From: an uncultured Actinomycetes bacterium
Lineage (GTDB): Bacteria > Actinomycetota > Actinomycetes > Nanopelagicales > Nanopelagicaceae
Direction of reading: 5' to 3'
NCBI GenBank assembly: GCA_903901905.1
Contig: CAIUSQ010000039.1
Span: 1-5,074, forward strand
DNA: 5,074 nt
Shown: positions 1 through 4,800 of the stretch, piece after piece
Layout of the letters: every line of letters starts with the position of its first letter
Position numbering within the stretch: the first letter of the stretch is position 1
Program-made: the position numbers and the translations under genes
The notes under the pieces: generated by a model
The model's input: the letters and a program-made list of their open reading frames with translations, nothing else
Databases searched by the model: none
Told to the model about the DNA's origin: nothing

Positions 1-1
1 A

Positions 2-1633
2 GTACTCATGGCGTTCGCGTACAATATCTCTGTAAAGAATGCTCTCAAGTCTAACTTTGATGCTGCAATGGAGTCAATGACTAGCGAAGTTGTCCAGTTG
101 GATCGCAAGGGAGTGCTCAAGCCTTTAATGTGGAGTTCTCTAGGCAGGAAGCGAAGAGAGAAGATTCTTAGAAGTTTCATGTTCCTGAAAGAGAAAAGAA
201 ATTCTTCGGGTATTTTTGAGAGGCTCAAAGCTAGGTTGGTCGCAAATGGGAAGCAACAGGATAAGTCTCTGTATGATGAGTCTCAGATTTCTTCACCAAC
301 TGCAATGTTGTCTTCGATTCTGATGGTTGCTGGTATTGCTGCTATGGAGAGAAGAAAAGTTGTTACGTTGGATGTTACTGGGGCATATCTTAATGCAAGT
401 ATGCCTGATGATGGTGACCCAATCGATATGGCATTGGAGCCTCTGCTTGCTAGAATCCTGTGTGCACACCGACCTGAGTATTCAAAGTACCTTCGCGAGG
501 ATGGTTCTATGGTAGTGCAGCTTACGAAGGCTATGTATGGGTGTATTGAAAGTGCTAAGTTGTGGTATGACACGTTGTGTGTTTTCCTTACAGATCTTGG
601 TTTCGCTCAGAACGTTCATGATGAATGTGTGTGGAACAAGGGAGTGGGTGAAAATCAAATCACTGTGGTGCTCTACGTTGATGATCTGTTAATTACTTCG
701 AAGAGTGACGAACAATTGGAAAGGTTTGTTAAAGCTGTAGAAGGTAAGTTCCAGGGGGCAACTGTACATCATGGTGACAAGCATGACTATCTTGGTATGA
801 TGTTTGACTTCGCAATAAGCGGAGAGGTTCGCATCTCTATGTCTGGGTATGAAGAAGATGTGGTAAGGTGCATGGAAGTCAGTGGTGTTGTTTCGACGCC
901 TGCATTACCTGATTTGTTTCAAGTTGATGAGAGTCTTCCTGTGCTGGAAAAGAATGAAATGATGAAGTTTCATTCGATCGTTGCTAAAATTCTTTACCTG
1001 GCGAAGAGAACAAGACCCGATCTGTTGCCCACTGTGCAGTTTCTCACTCAGCGTGTTGGAGTCGCTAATACGGGTGATTGGAAGAAGTTAAAGAGATTAG
1101 GCAGATACCTGAATGGTTCTTTGGGATTGGGAATTCGATATGTCTTCGCGCAGGATGGCGTCATTTCTCTGAGTGCGAGCATAGATGCGTCATTTGCAGT
1201 GCACGAAGGCGCCAAGTCTCAGTCGAGCATTGTCATTCTTATGGGTTTCGGTCCGGTGTTTACTAAGTGTTCAAAGCAGCGAATCGTTACCAAGTCATCT
1301 CATGAGGCAGAACTAGTTGCCTTGTCTGACGGTGGTAGTCAAGTGATATGGTCCAGGAATTTTCTTATTGCTCAAGGTTACGATCTTCCAGCGACTGAGA
1401 TATTTCAAGACAATCAAGCGACTATTACGTCGATTAAGAAAGGTAAGCCTTGTTCTGATAGATCGAGACATGTGGACGTTCGACTATTCTGGTTGAGTGA
1501 CAGGATCATGACTGGAGAGATCGAAGTCGAGTACATGCCCTCTGATGACATGGTAGCAGATTTCTTAACGAAGCCGCTTCAAGGGGAGAGGTTCAAGTTA
1601 ATGAGGAGCAAGCTGTTAAACTGGTATTCGTAG
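2..1633 (+). CDS. pol: Copia-type Pol polyprotein, C-terminal part: reverse transcriptase and RNase H (5'-partial)
   Basis: This part of the polyprotein makes cDNA from the element's RNA and degrades the RNA strand, inside virus-like particles. The frame is already open at position 2 (V-L before the first Met at 8), so that Met is internal and not an initiator. Numbering from it, RT shows KARLVANGKQQD (74-85), the motif-A aspartate D122 in TLDVTGAYLNA, the YGCIESAKLWYD block (177-188) and the catalytic YVDD box (223-226). RNase H shows D393 (SIDASFAVH), the EAE of SSHEAEL (433-435), D468 (QDNQAT), H488/D490 and the terminal VADFLTKPL (516-524) with D518. All expected catalytic residues are present and there is no frameshift or stop before TAG at 1631-1633. 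The LTR begins 31 bp downstream. The first ~70 residues match the usual start of copia RT, so only a short piece of RT should be missing. Family assignment is near certain; the host is unknown. Confidence 0.95.
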   Translation, partial: VLMAFAYNISVKNALKSNFDAAMESMTSEVVQLDRKGVLKPLMWSSLGRKRREKILRSFMFLKEKRNSSGIFERLKARLVANGKQQDKSLYDESQISSPTAMLSSILMVAGIAAMERRKVVTLDVTGAYLNASMPDDGDPIDMALEPLLARILCAHRPEYSKYLREDGSMVVQLTKAMYGCIESAKLWYDTLCVFLTDLGFAQNVHDECVWNKGVGENQITVVLYVDDLLITSKSDEQLERFVKAVEGKFQGATVHHGDKHDYLGMMFDFAISGEVRISMSGYEEDVVRCMEVSGVVSTPALPDLFQVDESLPVLEKNEMMKFHSIVAKILYLAKRTRPDLLPTVQFLTQRVGVANTGDWKKLKRLGRYLNGSLGLGIRYVFAQDGVISLSASIDASFAVHEGAKSQSSIVILMGFGPVFTKCSKQRIVTKSSHEAELVALSDGGSQVIWSRNFLIAQGYDLPATEIFQDNQATITSIKKGKPCSDRSRHVDVRLFWLSDRIMTGEIEVEYMPSDDMVADFLTKPLQGERFKLMRSKLLNWYS

Positions 1634-1664
1634 GAGTTCGGGCGTAGCAGCATTAGTTGGGGTG
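1634..1664 (+). other. 3' noncoding tail with weak polypurine-tract candidate before the LTR
   Basis: Only 31 bp separate the pol stop codon from the LTR. A plus-strand primer (polypurine tract) is expected against the LTR start, but the best candidate is GGGGTG at 1659-1664, a short G run broken by one T. Position next to the LTR is the main support; as a purine tract it is poor. No other signal is seen here. Confidence 0.4.
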
Positions 1665-1715
1665 TGTTGGAGTTTCGTCGTGTTTTCACCGTACATCTGC
1701 TGTTGTTGCTGAATG

Positions 1716-1722
1716 CCACTTT
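1716..1722 (+). promoter_or_regulatory. Initiator-like element, candidate transcription start at A1718
   Basis: CCACTTT matches the initiator consensus YYANWYY at all seven positions, with the start base A at 1718. It also fits, from memory, the oomycete-type YCAYTYY initiator. No TATA box is seen about 30 bp upstream, so this would be a TATA-less promoter. Such a short motif occurs often by chance. Its value here is its position one base before the segment complementary to the PBS region. Confidence 0.35.
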
Positions 1723-1734
1723 TTAAAATATAAT
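1719..1734 (+). repeat. Candidate self-primer: LTR segment complementary to the PBS region
   Basis: CTTTTTAAAATATAAT is the exact reverse complement of 1842-1857, with 16 of 16 pairs. In RNA the two segments would close a loop of 107 nt (1735-1841). If the mRNA begins at A1718, this segment is its 5' end. Cleavage after A1733 would leave a 3'-OH whose next template base is A1842, the last base of the LTR, which is the correct first base for minus-strand cDNA. Part of the match is a short palindrome (TTTTAAAA), but the pairing extends well beyond it. The complementarity is seen; the priming role is inferred by analogy with Tf1. Confidence 0.5.
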
Positions 1735-1737
1735 TGA

Positions 1738-1753
1738 CGAGTTGTCGAGTTGC
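1738..1753 (+). repeat. 8-bp tandem direct repeat in the LTR
   Basis: CGAGTTGT (1738-1745) is followed directly by CGAGTTGC (1746-1753), identical at 7 of 8 positions. It lies between the candidate self-primer and the right arm of the LTR inverted repeat. It may be a duplicated binding site or simple replication slippage; no function is assigned. Confidence 0.4.
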
Positions 1754-1777
1754 GGTGGCATTCACAATTTGGTATTG

Positions 1778-1785
1778 TATTTAAG
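1778..1785 (+). promoter_or_regulatory. TATA-like sequence in the LTR (alternative promoter)
   Basis: TATTTAAG resembles a TATA box and would place a start near 1803-1815, which includes the initiator-like GTCAGGA. It competes with the initiator at 1716-1722. If it were the true promoter, the genomic RNA would lack the candidate self-primer at its 5' end. The LTR is AT-rich, so the match is weak evidence. Confidence 0.18.
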
Positions 1786-1841
1786 TCATAAATCATTATC
1801 CAGTAGTGTCAGGATATATCAGGGATCGTTTTAATTCCAAC

Positions 1842-1857
1842 ATTATATTTTAAAAAG
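1842..1857 (+). other. Candidate primer-binding site, complementary to LTR 1719-1734 and not to a recognised tRNA
   Basis: Minus-strand priming normally uses a site within a few bases after the 5' LTR. Here ATTATATTTTAAAAAG starts on the last LTR base and runs 15 nt into the leader. It lacks the TGG start of PBSs that pair with a tRNA 3' CCA end. I also see no match to the initiator-tRNA-Met anticodon-loop type used by Drosophila copia, whose PBS begins near TTATGGGCCC. Its perfect complement lies in the same LTR, so the pairing would be within the RNA itself. Confidence 0.5.
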
Positions 1858-1872
1858 GTGTGAATAAGTAAA
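1843..1872 (+). promoter_or_regulatory. 30-nt untranslated leader between the LTR and gag-pol ATG
   Basis: The leader is very short and its first half is the PBS candidate. An in-frame TGA at 1861-1863 closes the frame above the ATG at 1873. No other ATG lies between A1718 and 1873. The ATG has A at -3 (AAAATGT), a favourable eukaryotic context, so the gag-pol start is well defined. Confidence 0.7.
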
Positions 1873-4800
1873 ATGTCTGGACGTGGTGATTCCAAAGCCG
1901 GCGGTGGCCGTGGGAAAGGAGGCAGGGGGCCTGCACCTAATCCCAAAACTAAGAGTACGCCAGATAAGAATTCAACGGGAGTTGTTATTCTTAAAGTGAA
2001 CAGCAGCGGTCGTGAAGCGCATACTTTTCCTGAGTGGAAGAAGTCTTTGTCAGCTGCAATGTCGCAGAGTCATATTGAGATACTCCGTGAATTCGCTGCG
2101 ATGGTTGATAATTTAGCGCATCCATTATTTACACCTCCTCCTAGGTCTGCAAGACTTGCAGAATTAATTCAGCGGTTGAAGTTGTTTGAAAATGAGAGGA
2201 AGGAATATGAGACTGCCAAGGGAGATACTTTCGAAGGCAGGTATTTGGATGGCGACAACAAAGGGAGACCTGTTCCTCCAGAAGAATTCCCGCCCTGGTA
2301 TGAAGGGTCATTAATTTTTATCGAGATCCAGATGGAGATCACGGATCTTAGGAATGCTGCCAAGGCAGAGGCCGAAGCAGCAGTGAGGTTGCGATCTGCT
2401 TATCACAAGAATTTCGCAATTCCTTTCAATTTCATTCTCAACAGTATCTCGAGCGAGTCAAGATCAATGTTAGAGAGTCAAGCGGAGTGGACTGGCATCG
2501 AGTCGACAAAGGATCCACTCGAAGTGTTGAAGCTACTCATCAAGCTGCACTCTGGTGCAGCGCATGAGAGGCCGCCCACAGAAGCTCAAGACGACGCTTT
2601 TGTTTGCTACTGGACGTTGAAGATGAAAGAGTCTGAAACAACCTCTGAGTTCAAGGACAGATTCAACAATCAGCTGACGATGATGGCGGGTGCGGGCTGT
2701 GAAATCCCGGAGGCAAAGGCCCAAGCAACTAGATTTAGGCGCGCTCTTGACCTGTCCAGATTCGGGGAAATGGAGAAGGATGTCCAAAATGAATTCCTTA
2801 GAAATCCGACGCTACCGCCAGCTCTCTCGACGGTCGAGAAAGTTGCACAGTTTGCCGCCGGTTATAAGACACTGAGGCCTAAACCAGGTGGAGGAGCGTC
2901 AGCGTCTGCATTCGTCGCGGAGGTGACAAAGAAGGCAAAAGGAAAACAAGAAGACAAGCCGGAAGTTGAAAACAAAGGCGATAGAAGAGCGTGTTTCGGT
3001 TGTGGGTCACATGACCATCATTTAAGCGAGTGTCCCTCATTCCTAGCCTTCAAGCAGTCGAAGAAGGAAAAGAAGAAGAAAAAGGAGAAGCATGAAGACG
3101 TAGCTGTTACTATCGGCATGAGTGAAGTCTATGAGTACGAGATTGGTGATTTCGAGTCAACTTTTCCTATCCTGAATGCAAAAGTTTTCCTTTCCAAGTC
3201 TGGGGAATATTCGAGCCATGAAGTGCTTTCCGATAACGAGGCAACGGCGCCTTTATTCGGGAATGCTTCTCTGTTGTCAAATCTCAGAGTGTGTGACAAG
3301 CCAATCACGTTCCGAGGTGTAGGAGGGGTCAGAGTGGCTGATCAGATTGGTGACTTTCCACCGTTTGGTCAAGTATATTACTCGCCTGATGTGTTCGTTA
3401 ATGTCCTTTCGTGGTCTAGCCTGCAAGACAATGGCTATAAGCTGAGGTATCGATGGAAGAGTGACGATTTCACGATACAGAAGCCTGGTGATCGTGAAAT
3501 TCACGTATTTGAGCGTAGGTCAACGGGACTATACTCAAAATTCTATGGTAATGCTATATACTCTACTGTCACCGAACAGATGGAGAAGTATTCAGTGCGT
3601 GAAATCAAGATGGCAGAAGAGGCGAGAAATCTTGTGCGTAGGCTGGGGGTGCCGGCCAAGACGGATGTTATTAAACTCTTGAATCAGAATTCAAAGGGGG
3701 GCATAGGTCTGGAGCCAAGGCATTTCGATATAGCTGATGATCTGTGGGGTAAACGCATTGCTGATATCGCCGGAAAGTCTACGGAGCCTGATAATCAGCC
3801 TGCCAAACTCATTGTGTATCAGCCTCTTCGTGGCATGGAGCTTACGTTTCATTCTGATATTTTCTTTGTGAGAAATGATGCATACCTTGTTACTGTTGCC
3901 GATCCCATCGGTCTGGTCATCACCAATTATCTTGGTTCCAAGTCTATAGTGGCAATTTGTGCTAGTTTTACCGATCAAATCATGGCCTGTAGAAGGGAGA
4001 ATTTTGCTGTGAGTGTTATTTTCTTGGCCGATGGTGAGAAGAGCATGGGCTCTAAGAAAGCCATGCTCGCAATAGAAGAGAAAATTCAAGGAGTAGGACC
4101 AAGGGTAGAGAGCAAACCTGGAGTGCATATTCCTAAGGCAGAGGTTATGATAAAGACAATCAAGTCATGGTGTCGAGGTATTCTCTCTGAATTATGGTTT
4201 CGACTGGCAGCATGTCATGTCAAGCACTTGGTCACCTTCGTCACTCAGCGAATCAACTTATTCGCGTCCAAGCGTGGCTTGAATGGGATTCCAGCCATCG
4301 AGGCGTTCCAAGGTAGGAAGGTAGACGTGGACAAAGATGCAAGATTTTGCTTCGGGCAATACTGCCAGGCGACCATTCCCAATTTAGGAATGAAGAAGCA
4401 TAGCGTGGATGTGCCGCGTACTCATGGAGCCATTGCTTTATTCAATCGTAACAGAGACGGAGATGGAGTGTTTTTATCGTTGGTATCTTTCAAAATGGTT
4501 GTCAGGTCAAAGTTTGTTTCGTTGCCTGCACCACCAGAAGTGGTAAAGCTATTGAATGATTTTTCATCGTCGTCTGAAAGTTCAATTGATTTTTTTGATG
4601 GAGCTGAGTCAGAGGCAATGGAGGACGATATGTCTCTTATCCCTCCCATCGTCGTCTCTTCAACTGTTACCAATGGTGTCGAGTCAGTAGTCGAAGACGC
4701 GGAGTTTCCAGCCGTAATGGATTTACCTGATACTGGTGTTGTGGAGCAAGAGATTCCAGATGTTTTGGAGTCGTTCGAAGTAGACCGGCAGAATAGTGGT

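Larger units (their letters stand above)
1710..1764 (+). repeat. 10-bp inverted repeat inside the LTR (hairpin-capable)
   Basis: TGAATGCCAC at 1710-1719 is perfectly complementary to GTGGCATTCA at 1755-1764, leaving a 35-nt loop. The left arm straddles the proposed transcript start and ends at the first base of the proposed self-primer. It could be a palindromic protein-binding element in DNA, or a hairpin in the 3' end of the element's RNA where U3 and R are contiguous. The pairing is directly visible; any role is inference. Confidence 0.5.
1..1842 (+). mobile_element. Element A: 3' part of a Ty1/copia LTR retrotransposon (RT, RNase H, 3' LTR), truncated by the window edge
   Basis: This stretch holds the downstream end of a copia-type element: the RT and RNase H portion of the polyprotein, a stop codon, a short noncoding tail and an LTR with inverted TG...CA ends. 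Gag, protease, integrase and the extreme N-terminus of RT are not present on this side. RT and RNase H lying last, directly before the LTR, is the Ty1/copia order; in Ty3/gypsy elements integrase comes after RNase H. The frame is intact, which suggests a young copy. The same LTR also serves as the 5' LTR of element B, so the A/B division is a description and not a proven boundary. Confidence 0.85.
1665..1842 (+). repeat. Single copia LTR (178 bp) shared between element A and element B
   Basis: The LTR starts TGTTGGA (1665-1671) and ends TCCAACA (1836-1842), a perfect 7-bp terminal inverted repeat with the TG...CA ends typical of copia LTRs. It lies 31 bp after the stop codon of the upstream pol frame and 30 bp before the ATG of the downstream gag frame, exactly where a 3' LTR and a 5' LTR would each lie. 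It should carry promoter, transcript start and polyadenylation signals. If transcription starts at the initiator-like A1718, U3 is only 53 bp. With one copy in view the borders rest on the inverted ends and context, not on LTR-LTR comparison. At 178 bp it is short but within the range of small copia LTRs. Confidence 0.82.

Noticed and set aside
8..10. ATG at position 8 as a true start of an RT-only gene
   Set aside because: The frame is open upstream to the window edge, and copia RT is translated as part of a polyprotein. The preceding residues fit the linker that runs into RT.
283..573. Short frames overlapping RT on both strands
   Set aside because: They overlap conserved RT motifs of the pol frame, have no family resemblance and no plausible promoter or start context.
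1721..1736. TTTTAAAATATAAT read as a TATA box with a start near 1755-1765
   Set aside because: Possible but not preferred: such AT-rich runs are common, and the exact 16-bp complement at the PBS position explains this segment better. Transcript mapping would decide.
1843..1862. A standard tRNA primer-binding site after the LTR
   Set aside because: The sequence begins TTATATTTT and not TGG, and I could not match it to initiator tRNA-Met, either at the 3' end or at the Drosophila-copia-type internal site. Without the host tRNA set this cannot be excluded, only not supported.
1711..1866. A MITE or other small DNA transposon bounded by the AT-rich inverted repeat
   Set aside because: The right arm begins exactly at the LTR end and the interval contains the LTR terminus. 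The clean TG...CA LTR and its correct spacing to the gag ATG would not survive a later insertion of this kind. No target-site duplication was seen.
3691..4128. Minus-strand open frame of 145 codons
   Set aside because: It lies wholly opposite the integrase DDE core, has no recognisable domain, and is explained by codon bias of the plus-strand frame.
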